A stretch of 43,971 nt of DNA from CAVQGZ01 sp964356295. GTDB taxonomy: Bacteria > Actinomycetota > Actinomycetes > Jiangellales > Jiangellaceae. Below the pieces are notes generated by a model. That model had not been told where the DNA came from, did not search any database, and worked only from the letters and a program-made list of their open reading frames with translations. This document shows, piece after piece, positions 36,989 through 43,971 of this stretch. The position numbers and the translations under genes are program-made. Within the stretch, counting starts at the first letter, position 1, and the number at the start of each line of letters is the position of its first letter. Where the stretch lies: assembly GCA_964356295.1 (NCBI GenBank), contig CAYHHE010000017.1:1-43971 (forward strand), written 5' to 3'.

Positions 36989-37666
36989 GTGAGCGACCTG
37001 GAACCGCGCGACGCGGGCGGCCCGCCGGCCGACCCGCGAGACCTGCGCTGCTCCGACAGCGACAGGGAACAGGTCGCAGAGATCATCAGGCAGGGCGCCG
37101 CCGACGGCCGGCTCACGCTGGACGAGCTGGACGAGCGCCTGGACCGGGTGTACTCGGCCCGCACCTACCGAGAGCTCGAGCCGGTGGTGCGCGACCTGCC
37201 CGGCGTGCTTCCCCCCGGCGTCCCGCGGCAGGCGAACCCGATCCCGACACCCGGGACGGATGTGGTCCCGGCCGACGGCTCACGGGTGGTCGGGCTGCCG
37301 GTCGCTGGCACGTCGAACACCCAGAACGCAGTCGCCATCTTCAGCGAGGCCAAGCGCACCGGCGTCTGGCTGGTCCCGGCCGACTTCGCCTCCGTCGCGG
37401 TGTTCGGCAGTGTCGAGCTCGACCTTCGCGACGCCCAGCTGGCGGCGCCGAACGTGCAGATCCAGGCCAACGCCGTCTTCGGCGGCGTGGTCGTCATCGC
37501 GCCGGACGACGTCACGGTCAGCGCGCTCGGCACCCCGGTGTTCGGCGAGTACTCCGGTCCGCACGAGGAGCCCGTGGCAGGCAAGCCCCACATCGCCGTC
37601 ACCGGCCTGGCCCTGTTCGGCAGCGTGGAGGTCAAGCGCAAGACGCGCAAGCGGCGTCGCAGCTAG
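36989..37666 (+). CDS. DUF1707 and LiaF-like C-terminal domain protein
   Basis: A 225-residue cytoplasmic protein. Residues about 18-70 are the DUF1707 (SHOCT-like) domain: LRCSDSDREQVAEII, DGRLTLDELDERLD and AYSARTY-type RVYSARTYREL. Residues about 115-215 are a beta-helical region with NAVAIFSEAKRTG, SVAVFGSVELDLRDA and repeated FGGV or FGSVEV units, as in the cell-wall-active antibiotic response (LiaF-like) C-terminal domain. No membrane segment is visible. The usual guess is a role in envelope stress sensing. The 3' end overlaps the pfkB stop by 4 nt. Confidence 0.88.
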   Translation: MSDLEPRDAGGPPADPRDLRCSDSDREQVAEIIRQGAADGRLTLDELDERLDRVYSARTYRELEPVVRDLPGVLPPGVPRQANPIPTPGTDVVPADGSRVVGLPVAGTSNTQNAVAIFSEAKRTGVWLVPADFASVAVFGSVELDLRDAQLAAPNVQIQANAVFGGVVVIAPDDVTVSALGTPVFGEYSGPHEEPVAGKPHIAVTGLALFGSVEVKRKTRKRRRS

Positions 37667-38610
37667 GGCCGGCTGCCCAGTGCTGTGGCCAGCTCGGCGG
37701 CAGTCGGGGGTTCGCAGCCTGCTCGAGAGCAGGTGATCCCGGACGCGGTTGCGGCAGTGCTCAACGCTTGTCGGACCTCGTCGTCGTCGAGGCCGAGCAG
37801 ACCCGGACCCGGGTCTTCCTCGGGCAGCATCCCGAGCAGCGCCAGCAGCAGCCCCGCAGTGAAGGTGTCCCCGGCCCCGATGGTGTCCACGACGTCCACC
37901 CGTGCGCTGGGCACCTGAACCGGCGACCGGCCCGGTCGCAGGGCCGCGGCTCCCGCCGAACCGGCGGTGACCACGACGAGGGACGGGCCGGCCGACAGCC
38001 AGCGGGTGGCGGCGTCGAGCGGGTGCACGCCAGGGTGCAGGGTGGCCAGGTCCTCATCGCTGACCTTGACCAGATGGGCCCGGGTCACCGCCTGGTCGAC
38101 GAGGTCGCGGCTCTGGGGCGACATCAACGCCGGGCGCGTGTTGGGGTCGTAGGAGACCAGCACGTCCTCGGCGGCCCGAGCTCGTCCGACCATGGCCAGG
38201 ATGGGCAAGGCTCCCGGCAGAGTCCAGGAGGCCACCGAGGCGGTGTGCACCGCCCTCGTGCTCGGAGCAGGGGCTCCCTCCAGCTCGGCATCGGTCCACT
38301 GCCAGTCGGCGGTCCCGCCGGTCCAGAACGCGTAGCGGGCATGCCCGGCCGCATCGGTGGTGGCCACCGCGAGCGTGGACGGCTCGCGGGCCTGGATGCT
38401 TCCGCGCAGCCCCACGCCGGCCCCGGCGAGCCGGTCCCGGGCCCGCTGGCCGAAGACGTCGGCGCCGAAGCGTCCGAGGAACTCCACGGGCATGCCCAGA
38501 CGGGCGCAGGCCAAGGCCGTGTTCGCCGGGCTCCCACCGGCCACGGGACGAAGCGACCCGTCCGGCTGCTCGATGAGGTCGGCGACGAGTTCCCCGCAGA
38601 CGGTGATCAC
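37663..38610 (-). CDS. PfkB-family sugar kinase
   Basis: A 315-residue ribokinase-type kinase. N-terminal GGSPANTALACARLG (about 25-39) matches PfkB signature 1, with GRFGADVFGQ after it. The C-terminal signature is DTIGAGDTFTAGLLLAL (about 240-256), with the catalytic aspartate in GAGD. The sugar substrate (fructose, ribose or other) cannot be told. The GTG at 38610 is chosen since TACCGT on the minus strand (38617-38622) ends exactly 6 nt before it and the family core starts at once (ITVCGELVADL); a GTG at 38628 is an alternative. Confidence 0.9.
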   Translation of the reverse strand: MITVCGELVADLIEQPDGSLRPVAGGSPANTALACARLGMPVEFLGRFGADVFGQRARDRLAGAGVGLRGSIQAREPSTLAVATTDAAGHARYAFWTGGTADWQWTDAELEGAPAPSTRAVHTASVASWTLPGALPILAMVGRARAAEDVLVSYDPNTRPALMSPQSRDLVDQAVTRAHLVKVSDEDLATLHPGVHPLDAATRWLSAGPSLVVVTAGSAGAAALRPGRSPVQVPSARVDVVDTIGAGDTFTAGLLLALLGMLPEEDPGPGLLGLDDDEVRQALSTAATASGITCSRAGCEPPTAAELATALGSRP

Positions 38611-38657
38611 ACGGTCACGGTAGGGCACCTCGAGGCGCGCGGACGCGGGGCACCGGG

Positions 38658-38663
38658 GACGAT
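38658..38663 (+). promoter_or_regulatory. -10 box GACGAT before the DUF4245 gene
   Basis: Ends exactly 6 nt before the ATG at 38670, fitting leaderless transcription. Confidence 0.4.
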
Positions 38664-38669
38664 GGGTGC

Positions 38670-39203
38670 ATGGCCAAGCGACGGGGCACCGAGACGATCG
38701 GGGACATGGTGCGCTCGATGGCGGTCGTCCTGGTCGCCGTCGCGTTCGTCGCCGGCTTCGTGGGACTGATCCGCCCGAACAGCCCGACCATCCGCGACGT
38801 GGACTACGCCGAGCCTCTGGAGCGTGCCCGCGAGGTGGCCCCCTTCGCCGTGCTGGCGCCCTCGTCCCTGCCGGACGGGTGGACCGTGACCCGGGTCGCC
38901 TACGAGCCCGGGGTCTCCGACGCCGAGGCGTCCTGGCGGATGAGCCTCGTCACCGCGGACGGTGCCTACATCGGCCTCGTGCAGTTCGTCGGCGACGCGG
39001 ACGCCATCGTCGACCGCGAGCTGCCGGGGGCGGAGCCCGACGGGACGTCCATTGCCCGGGGCGAGCGGTGGACGCGGCTGGTCGAGACCGATGAGCGCGA
39101 CCCGGACCGGGCCCTGCTCCTCGAGCGGCCGGACTCGGTGGTGCTGCTCGTGGGTTCTGGCGACTACCCCGAGCTGGAGGAGTTCGCGTCGTCGCTGCGC
39201 TGA
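38670..39203 (+). CDS. DUF4245 membrane-anchored protein
   Basis: A 177-residue protein. A basic N-terminus (MAKRRG) leads into one membrane helix (about residues 15-34, MAVVLVAVAFVAGFVGLI). The rest is an extracytoplasmic domain with FAVLAPSSLPDGWTVTRV and a final EFASSL helix, as in DUF4245, an actinobacterial family often near xseAB or fumarase genes. Its function is unknown. Its last 40 nt overlap the end of xseB on the opposite strand. Confidence 0.87.
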   Translation: MAKRRGTETIGDMVRSMAVVLVAVAFVAGFVGLIRPNSPTIRDVDYAEPLERAREVAPFAVLAPSSLPDGWTVTRVAYEPGVSDAEASWRMSLVTADGAYIGLVQFVGDADAIVDRELPGAEPDGTSIARGERWTRLVETDERDPDRALLLERPDSVVLLVGSGDYPELEEFASSLR

Positions 39204-39394
39204 GCGGCCTCGAGTCGTTCCTGCGCTGCGTCCAGCAGTGCCCTGCACCGGTCGGCGAGTCCCTCGCCGCGCTCCCACAGCGACAACGACTGCTCCAGCG
39301 TGAGCCCGCCGGCCTCGAGCGCGCGGACGACTCCGGCCAGCTCCTCCCGGGCCTGCTCGTAGGTGAGGTCGTCGGGGGGCTCCTGTGCAGACAT
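39164..39394 (-). CDS. xseB: Exodeoxyribonuclease VII small subunit
   Basis: A 76-residue small helical protein. It has the XseB pattern LTYEQAREELAGVVRALEAGGLTLEQSL (quoted here as YEQAREEL, LEAGGLTLEQSL) followed by WERGEGLADRCRALLDAAQERLE. Several copies bind one XseA to form exonuclease VII, which degrades single-stranded DNA in both directions. The ATG at 39394 has AGGA 8 nt upstream and lies 10 nt after the xseA stop, so the two are co-transcribed. The 3' end overlaps the convergent DUF4245 gene by 40 nt. Confidence 0.92.
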   Translation of the reverse strand: MSAQEPPDDLTYEQAREELAGVVRALEAGGLTLEQSLSLWERGEGLADRCRALLDAAQERLEAAQRSDDANSSSSG

Positions 39395-39404
39395 CGAGCC
39401 GATC

Positions 39405-40631
39405 CTAGGGTTGCCGTTCCCCATCCGTGACCACGGCACCCAGCTCGCCGTCGGCGAGCCGTACGCGCAACGTGTCGCCGACCGCGACCTCAGTCGCCGA
39501 CCGCACGACGGCGCCGTCGCGGCGCTGGACGATGGCGTAGCCGCGGGCGAGAGTTCCTGCCGGGGACAGGGCGGTGACCTGCGATCGGGTCTGCTCGAGA
39601 CGTAGCCTCTCGGTGGACAGCAGATGGCTCAGCGACCGTCGCAGGTCGCGACGCGCCTGGTCGGCGCCCTCCCGCCGCGGCGAGACGAGGGCCTGAACAG
39701 GGCGGCTCAGCAGCGGATGCGCGGTCATGCCCTGCACGCGGGTGAGCTCGTGAGCGATGAGGGCTGTGGCCCGGTCCCGGAGGCGACGTCGGGCCTCGCT
39801 CACCCGGCGGAGTTCGTCGGCCACATCGGGCACCACTCGTTTCGCCGCGTCGGTGGGTGTGCTGGCCCGGACGTCGGCGACGAGGTCGACCAGCGGCGTG
39901 TCGGTCTCGTGTCCGATCGCGGTGACCACCGGGGTGCGGCAGCCGGCCACGGTGCGCACGACGGCCTCGTCGGAGAACGGGAGCAGGTCCTCCACCGACC
40001 CGCCCCCACGGGCCAGGATGATCACGTCGACGCTGGGGTCGCTGTCCAGCCGCTGCAACGCCGCAACGATCTCGGTGACCGCCGCGATGCCCTGGACGGG
40101 GACGTTCTCGATCCGGAACGGGATGCCCGGGGCGCGCAGCCGCGCATTGGTGAGCACATCGTGCTCGGCGGCCGAGGAGCGTCCGCAGACCAAGCCGATC
40201 CGAGTCGGGACGAACGGGAGCCGTGCCTTGCGCTCGACGTCGAACAGGCCCTCGGCGGCCAGGACCCGACGCAGATGATCGATGCGAGCCAGCAGCACCC
40301 CGATCCCGACGGGCCTGATGTCGTCGGCGGCCATGCTCAGCGTGCCGCGTTCGAAGTACCACGAGGGCTTCGCGTGGACCACGACGCGCGCACCCTCGGC
40401 CAACGGGGCGTCGGCGGCTGCGAGCAGGTCGGCCGGGCAGGTGACCTGCAGCGAGACCTGGGCGGCCGTGTCGCGCAGCACCAGAAAGGCGGTGCGTGCC
40501 CCGGGGCGCCGGGTGAGCTGGGTGACCTGACCTTCCACCCACACCCAGCCGAGCCGGTGGATCCAGGCGCCGATGTGCTGGGAGACCACGCGCACCGGGA
40601 CGGGGTTGTCCGGGGATGTCTGCAGCGCCAT
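39405..40631 (-). CDS. xseA: Exodeoxyribonuclease VII large subunit
   Basis: A 408-residue catalytic subunit. The N-terminal OB-fold (about 12-105, with WVEGQVTQL) binds ssDNA. The catalytic core has GLVCGRSSAAEHDVL, ILARGGGSVEDLLPFSDE and TAIGHETDTPLVD (about 130-260). A long coiled coil (about 270-350) that binds XseB follows, then the C-terminal ARGYAIVQR segment. The ATG at 40631 lies 7 nt after TAGGCT (40639-40644, minus strand), so the mRNA may be leaderless. Divergent from ispH with 36 bp between. Confidence 0.95.
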   Translation of the reverse strand: MALQTSPDNPVPVRVVSQHIGAWIHRLGWVWVEGQVTQLTRRPGARTAFLVLRDTAAQVSLQVTCPADLLAAADAPLAEGARVVVHAKPSWYFERGTLSMAADDIRPVGIGVLLARIDHLRRVLAAEGLFDVERKARLPFVPTRIGLVCGRSSAAEHDVLTNARLRAPGIPFRIENVPVQGIAAVTEIVAALQRLDSDPSVDVIILARGGGSVEDLLPFSDEAVVRTVAGCRTPVVTAIGHETDTPLVDLVADVRASTPTDAAKRVVPDVADELRRVSEARRRLRDRATALIAHELTRVQGMTAHPLLSRPVQALVSPRREGADQARRDLRRSLSHLLSTERLRLEQTRSQVTALSPAGTLARGYAIVQRRDGAVVRSATEVAVGDTLRVRLADGELGAVVTDGERQP

Positions 40632-40667
40632 CGCGCGGAGCCTACGTCCCCTCCTTACGATGGAGCG
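40632..40667. promoter_or_regulatory. Compact divergent promoter xseA/ispH
   Basis: Minus-strand TAGGCT (40639-40644) is 7 nt from the xseA ATG. Plus-strand TACGAT (40656-40661) is 6 nt from the ispH ATG. Both lie in a 36-bp spacer with no room for leaders; -35 elements would overlap the opposing genes. Confidence 0.55.
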
Positions 40668-41633
40668 ATGAGTGACTCGACCAAGCGCATCCTGCTCGCC
40701 TCGCCGCGCGGCTACTGCGCAGGCGTGGACCGGGCAGTCGTCACGGTCGAGAAGGCGCTCGAGCACTTCGGTGCCCCGGTGTACATGCGTAAGCAGATCG
40801 TCCACAACAGGCATGTGGTCGAGGTGCTCGAGGAGCGCGGCGCCGTCTTCGTGGACGACCTGGACGAGGTACCCGAGGGCTCGCTGGTGGTGTTCTCCGC
40901 CCACGGGGTCTCCCCGGCGGTGCGCCAGCAGGCGGTCGACCGCAACTTGCGGACCATCGACGCGACGTGCCCGCTGGTGACCAAGGTCCACTCCGAGGCT
41001 CGACGATTCGCCGGCGACGACTTCGAGATCCTGCTCATCGGTCATGACGGGCACGAGGAGGTGGAGGGTACCTCGGGGGAGGCGCCCGACCACATCACCC
41101 TGGTCCAGACCGCTGACGAGGCGGGTCAGGTCCAGGTGAAGGACCCGTCCCGCCTGGTGTGGCTGTCGCAGACGACGTTGAGCGTCGACGAGACCATGCA
41201 GACGGTCAGCCGACTGCGCCAACGGTTCCCGGGACTGCAGGACCCCCCGAGTGACGACATCTGCTACGCCACCCAGAATCGCCAGGTTGCGGTCAAGGAG
41301 ATCGCCCCGCAGGTCGACCTGCTCCTGGTGGTCGGGTCGGCGAACTCGTCCAACTCGGTGCGCCTGGTGGAGGTCGGACTGGACGCCGGAGCCGCGCGCG
41401 CCTATCGCGTGGACAACGCGGCCGAGATCGATGGGGCGTGGCTGGACGGGGTGCAGACCGTCGGGGTGACCAGCGGTGCCTCGGTGCCGGAGTCGCTGGT
41501 GCGGGGAGTGATCGACTGGCTGGCCGGGCGGGGCTTCCCGGTCCCTGAGGAGGTCCTGACCGCGAAGGAGTCCGTGGTGTTCTCGCTTCCCTCGGAGCTG
41601 CGCCGCGAGCTGAAGGCCGCCGGCAAAGCCTGA
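40668..41633 (+). CDS. ispH: 4-hydroxy-3-methylbut-2-enyl diphosphate reductase
   Basis: A 321-residue iron-sulfur enzyme, the last step of the MEP isoprenoid pathway, producing IPP and DMAPP. Three conserved cysteines ligate the cluster: PRGYCAGVDRAV (Cys17), DATCPLVTK (near 104) and DDICYATQNRQ (near 202). VTSGASVPESLV (near 268) is also typical. Electrons may come from ferredoxin, possibly through the TrxB-like reductase in this window (inference). ATG 40668 is fixed by the TACGAT box. It is followed by a perfect hairpin shared with the convergent rmuC gene. Confidence 0.97.
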   Translation: MSDSTKRILLASPRGYCAGVDRAVVTVEKALEHFGAPVYMRKQIVHNRHVVEVLEERGAVFVDDLDEVPEGSLVVFSAHGVSPAVRQQAVDRNLRTIDATCPLVTKVHSEARRFAGDDFEILLIGHDGHEEVEGTSGEAPDHITLVQTADEAGQVQVKDPSRLVWLSQTTLSVDETMQTVSRLRQRFPGLQDPPSDDICYATQNRQVAVKEIAPQVDLLLVVGSANSSNSVRLVEVGLDAGAARAYRVDNAAEIDGAWLDGVQTVGVTSGASVPESLVRGVIDWLAGRGFPVPEEVLTAKESVVFSLPSELRRELKAAGKA

Positions 41634-41647
41634 GGTCACAGCGCAGA

Positions 41648-41667
41648 CCGGGCCGCGATGGGCCCGG
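41648..41667. terminator. Bidirectional terminator hairpin between ispH and rmuC
   Basis: CCGGGCC (41648-41654) and GGCCCGG (41661-41667) form a perfect 7-bp stem with a 6-nt loop GCGATG, 14 nt after the ispH stop and 14 nt beyond the rmuC stop. Confidence 0.6.
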
Positions 41668-41681
41668 CTCCTCCCGAGGCG

Positions 41682-43043
41682 CTACGGGGCGGCTCCTGAC
41701 GCGCGCATGGGCCGGTCGCGGTCGATGGCCAGCAGCTCGTCGTTCGCCGAGGCGACAAGCTCGTCGAGGCTGACGTCCCGCGGGGCCAGGTCGATGTGCG
41801 GCCCGATCTCGATCGGCTTGTCGGCGACCTGCAGGTCGACGAAGCGTCGAGCCTGCACCATCACCCGGCTCTCCAGCGACCCGACGAGCTTGTTGTAGGC
41901 CTGCACCGCTCCGGTGAGCTCCTTGCCCATGTCGGTCACGTGGCCGCCCATCGTCGCCAACCTGGCGTACAACGTCTTGCCCAGGTCGTAGACCTGGCGT
42001 GCGTTGTCGGCCAGTGCCTCCTGCTTCCAGGTGTAGGCGACGGTGCGCAGCAGCGCCACGAAGGTGGCCGGGGTGGCGATCACCACGTTCCGCTCGAAGG
42101 CGTACTCGAGGAGGGCCGGGTCTTCGTCCAGGGCCGCGTTGAGGAACACCTCGGCCGGTACGAACATGACGACGAAGTCGGGGGTCGGCTCGAGCTGCTC
42201 CCAGTACTTCTTGCCGCCCAGCTGGTCGACGTGGGTGCGCAGGTGCCGCGCGTGCGCCTTGAGCCGGGACTCGCGGGTGGCGTCGTCGCGAGCCTCCATC
42301 GCCTCGAGGAAGCCGGAGAACGAGACCTTCGCATCGACGACCACGTGGCGCCCGCCCGCGAGGCGCACGACGAGGTCCGGGCGCGTCTGCTGCCCCTCGT
42401 CCCCGGCCAGGGTGACCTGCTCGCTGAAGTCGCAGTGCTCCACCATCCCGGCCATCTCCACGACGCGCCTGAGCTGGTGCTCCCCCCACCGGCCCCGCAC
42501 CTGGGGGGCCCGCAGCGCCGTCACCAGCTGCCGGGTCTCGGTGCGCAGCTGCTCGGACGAGTCGCGCATGCTGCTGACCTGCTGGGTGAGCGCGCCGTAG
42601 GCCTCCGAGCGCGCCTTCTCCGCCTGGGTCATCTGCTGCTGAACCTGGGTCAGCGACTCCCGGAGCGGGCTGACGATCGCCTCGATGGCCTGCTGTCGGC
42701 GCCCGAGGTCGGCCCTAGCGGACTCCTGCTGGGCCGAGAACCGCTCCGCGGCCAGCCGTAGCAGCTGCTCAGAGCTCTCCGCGAGCGCCTTCTGCGAGAT
42801 CGCGGCCAGCCGAGCTTCCAGCGTTGCCTGCTCGGCTCGCAGGTCGTCCAGGCGCTGATCAAAGGCCGCCCGCTCGGCGGTCAGCCTGGCCGACGCCGCC
42901 TCCCGCTCAGCCTCCAGCCGGGCCTGAGCGGCGCTGACACGTGCCGCGGCGTCACCGCGGGCCAGCGCTCGCCCGAGCAGGAAGCCGGCCAGCAGGCCGG
43001 CGGCGAGGACAACGAGCGGGAGCAGCAGGTCGGTTCCGGTCAT
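41682..43043 (-). CDS. rmuC: DNA recombination protein RmuC
   Basis: A 453-residue RmuC-family protein. One N-terminal membrane helix (about 5-26) is followed by an alanine/glutamate/arginine-rich coiled coil to about 170. The PD-(D/E)XK nuclease-like domain comes next, with RGRWGEHQLRRVVE, RPDLVVRL and VVVDAKVSFSGFLEA. A C-terminal helical tail ends near IDRDRPM. RmuC limits inversions at short inverted repeats in E. coli. The ATG at 43043 lies 7 nt after CACAGT (minus strand, 43051-43056). It is divergent from ychF. Confidence 0.94.
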   Translation of the reverse strand: MTGTDLLLPLVVLAAGLLAGFLLGRALARGDAAARVSAAQARLEAEREAASARLTAERAAFDQRLDDLRAEQATLEARLAAISQKALAESSEQLLRLAAERFSAQQESARADLGRRQQAIEAIVSPLRESLTQVQQQMTQAEKARSEAYGALTQQVSSMRDSSEQLRTETRQLVTALRAPQVRGRWGEHQLRRVVEMAGMVEHCDFSEQVTLAGDEGQQTRPDLVVRLAGGRHVVVDAKVSFSGFLEAMEARDDATRESRLKAHARHLRTHVDQLGGKKYWEQLEPTPDFVVMFVPAEVFLNAALDEDPALLEYAFERNVVIATPATFVALLRTVAYTWKQEALADNARQVYDLGKTLYARLATMGGHVTDMGKELTGAVQAYNKLVGSLESRVMVQARRFVDLQVADKPIEIGPHIDLAPRDVSLDELVASANDELLAIDRDRPMRASGAAP

Positions 43044-43114
43044 GTTGCCCACTGTGCCCGGGGGGTCCGACACATCCCGGGAGGTGGGCGCGGCGTGGCG
43101 GGCGGCCCAGCGCC

Positions 43115-43120
43115 TACGCT
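43115..43120 (+). promoter_or_regulatory. -10 box TACGCT of ychF
   Basis: TACGCT ends 9 nt before the GTG at 43130, so any leader is at most a few bases. Confidence 0.4.
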
Positions 43121-43129
43121 TGCCTACCC

Positions 43130-43971
43130 GTGGCACTGACCATCGGGATCGTCGGGCTCCCCAACGTCGGCAAGTCGACGCTGTTCAACGCGCTGACCCG
43201 CAACCAGGTGCTGGCCGCCAACTACCCGTTTGCGACGATCGAGCCGAACCTCGGCGTCGTCGGGGTCCCCGACCCGCGCCTGCACCGGCTCGCGCAGATG
43301 TTCGGCTCGGCTCGGGAGGTACCGGCCACCGTGTCGTTCGTCGACATCGCCGGCCTGGTCAAGGGGGCCAGCGAAGGTGCCGGGCTGGGCAACCAGTTCC
43401 TCTCCCACATCCGCGAGTGCGACGCCATCTGCCAGGTGATCCGCGTGTTCGACGACCCGGACGTCGTTCACATCGACGGGCGCATCGACCCGAAGTCCGA
43501 CATCGAGACGGTCAACACCGAGCTCATCCTTGCCGACCTCCAGACCATCGAACGTGCCCTGCCCCGGCTGGCGAAGGAGGCCAAGCAGGACAGGGACCGG
43601 GCCGAGGTCCTCGCAGCAGTCGAAGGGGCGCAAGGCGCCCTCGAGAGCGGCCGGACGGTGTTCGAGGCCGGGCTGGACCGCGGGCCGCTGTCCGAGCTGT
43701 TCCTGCTGACGGCCAAGCCGTTCCTGTACGTGTTCAACCTGGACGAGGCGTCCCTCGCCGACCCAGCACGCCGCGCCGACCTCTCGGCGATGGTCGCGCC
43801 GGCCGAGGCGGTTCTGCTGGACGCGCAGCTCGAGGCCGAGCTCGTGGAGCTGCCCCCGGAGGAGTCGCTGGAACTCCTCCAGTCGGTCGGTCAGGCCGAG
43901 TCCGGGCTCGACATGCTCGCGCGCGTCGGCTTCGACACCCTCGGCCTGCAGACCTTCCTGACCGCGGGCCC
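43130..43971 (+). CDS. ychF: Redox-regulated ATPase YchF, 3'-truncated by the window edge
   Basis: The first 280 residues of an Obg-family P-loop protein; the frame stays open to the window end. G1 is GIVGLPNVGKST (about 5-16), G3 is in VDIAGLVKGASEGAGLGNQFLSHIRE (given as DIAGLVKGASEG and GLGNQFLSHIRE) near 66-91, and the base-recognition site reads NLDE instead of NKxD, as in YchF proteins, which prefer ATP over GTP. The helical domain (about 130-200) is also present. The family (OLA1/YchF) binds ribosomes and affects the oxidative stress response. The C-terminal TGS domain should lie beyond the window. The GTG start immediately precedes the family core. Confidence 0.96.
   Translation, partial: MALTIGIVGLPNVGKSTLFNALTRNQVLAANYPFATIEPNLGVVGVPDPRLHRLAQMFGSAREVPATVSFVDIAGLVKGASEGAGLGNQFLSHIRECDAICQVIRVFDDPDVVHIDGRIDPKSDIETVNTELILADLQTIERALPRLAKEAKQDRDRAEVLAAVEGAQGALESGRTVFEAGLDRGPLSELFLLTAKPFLYVFNLDEASLADPARRADLSAMVAPAEAVLLDAQLEAELVELPPEESLELLQSVGQAESGLDMLARVGFDTLGLQTFLTAG

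Noticed and set aside
36025..38769. 914-codon plus-strand frame
   Set aside because: It runs across three real genes on both strands (NodI-like ATPase, DUF1707, PfkB) and has shadow composition; not a gene.

Overview
This is a GC-rich chromosomal window from a mycothiol-producing actinomycete (Actinomycetota). Four things support this: mca (mycothiol S-conjugate amidase); several actinobacterial families (DUF4307, DUF1707, DUF4245, a PIN-PhoH fusion); heavy GTG start usage; and many leaderless promoters (a TAnnnT-like box 6-7 nt before the start codon). The gene order follows, from memory, the Mycobacterium tuberculosis Rv1077-Rv1112 neighbourhood: cbs, metB, greA, DUF4307, mca, small membrane protein, yyaL-like, hemolysin III-like, short isoprenyl transferase, phoH2, fumarase, xseB/xseA, ispH, ychF. 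Lineage-specific blocks interrupt this backbone. Genus and family cannot be fixed from the window. I see no tRNA, rRNA, CRISPR array, transposase or phage gene, and no gene-free gap above about 200 bases.

Layout. (1) 1-4190: sulfur amino acid genes: the 3' part of cystathionine beta-synthase, a small methyltransferase, msrA on the other strand, and a cystathionine gamma-lyase/synthase fused at its N-terminus to an ASCH domain. (2) 4209-10891: a leftward five-gene operon, marR - 14-TM MFS - 12-TM MFS - MgChlI-like AAA+ ATPase - VWA protein, with every junction a 4-nt stop/start overlap. A putative MarR operator lies at its promoter, shared with divergent ilvA. (3) 10955-14142: threonine dehydratase and a DrrAB-type ABC exporter. 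(4) 14161-16412: greA, DUF4307, mca and a small membrane protein. (5) 16413-22350: a pyruvate:ferredoxin oxidoreductase operon (nifJ - DHOD-like - TrxB-like ferredoxin-NADP reductase). It is preceded by two near-identical 16-bp dyads inside a longer inverted repeat and followed by a 54-nt hairpin. (6) 22431-30305: yyaL-like gene, phosphoglucomutase, universal stress protein, a ribbon-helix-helix-like protein with octamer repeats at its start, hemolysin III-like protein, isoprenyl transferase and phoH2. (7) 30307-33987: class II and class I fumarases on either side of an ICMT-like membrane methyltransferase. (8) 34040-36945: a DUF559/AbiEi-type gene bracketed by two 49-nt near-identical nested palindromes, then a NodIJ-type ABC exporter. 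(9) 36989-43971: DUF1707 protein, PfkB kinase, DUF4245 protein, xseA-xseB, ispH, rmuC and the 5' part of ychF.

How the genes work together. CBS plus the gamma-lyase-like enzyme suggest reverse transsulfuration feeding cysteine and mycothiol, with MsrA and Mca in thiol redox and detoxification. NifJ plus the reductase would couple pyruvate oxidation to ferredoxin and NADP(H). The fumarases, phosphoglucomutase and ilvA are central metabolism. XseAB and RmuC are DNA maintenance. IspH and the isoprenyl transferase belong to isoprenoid synthesis. The strongest candidates for something undescribed are the repeat-bracketed DUF559 gene, the MarR/MFS/MFS/AAA/VWA operon, the ASCH-PLP enzyme fusion and the operator array before nifJ.
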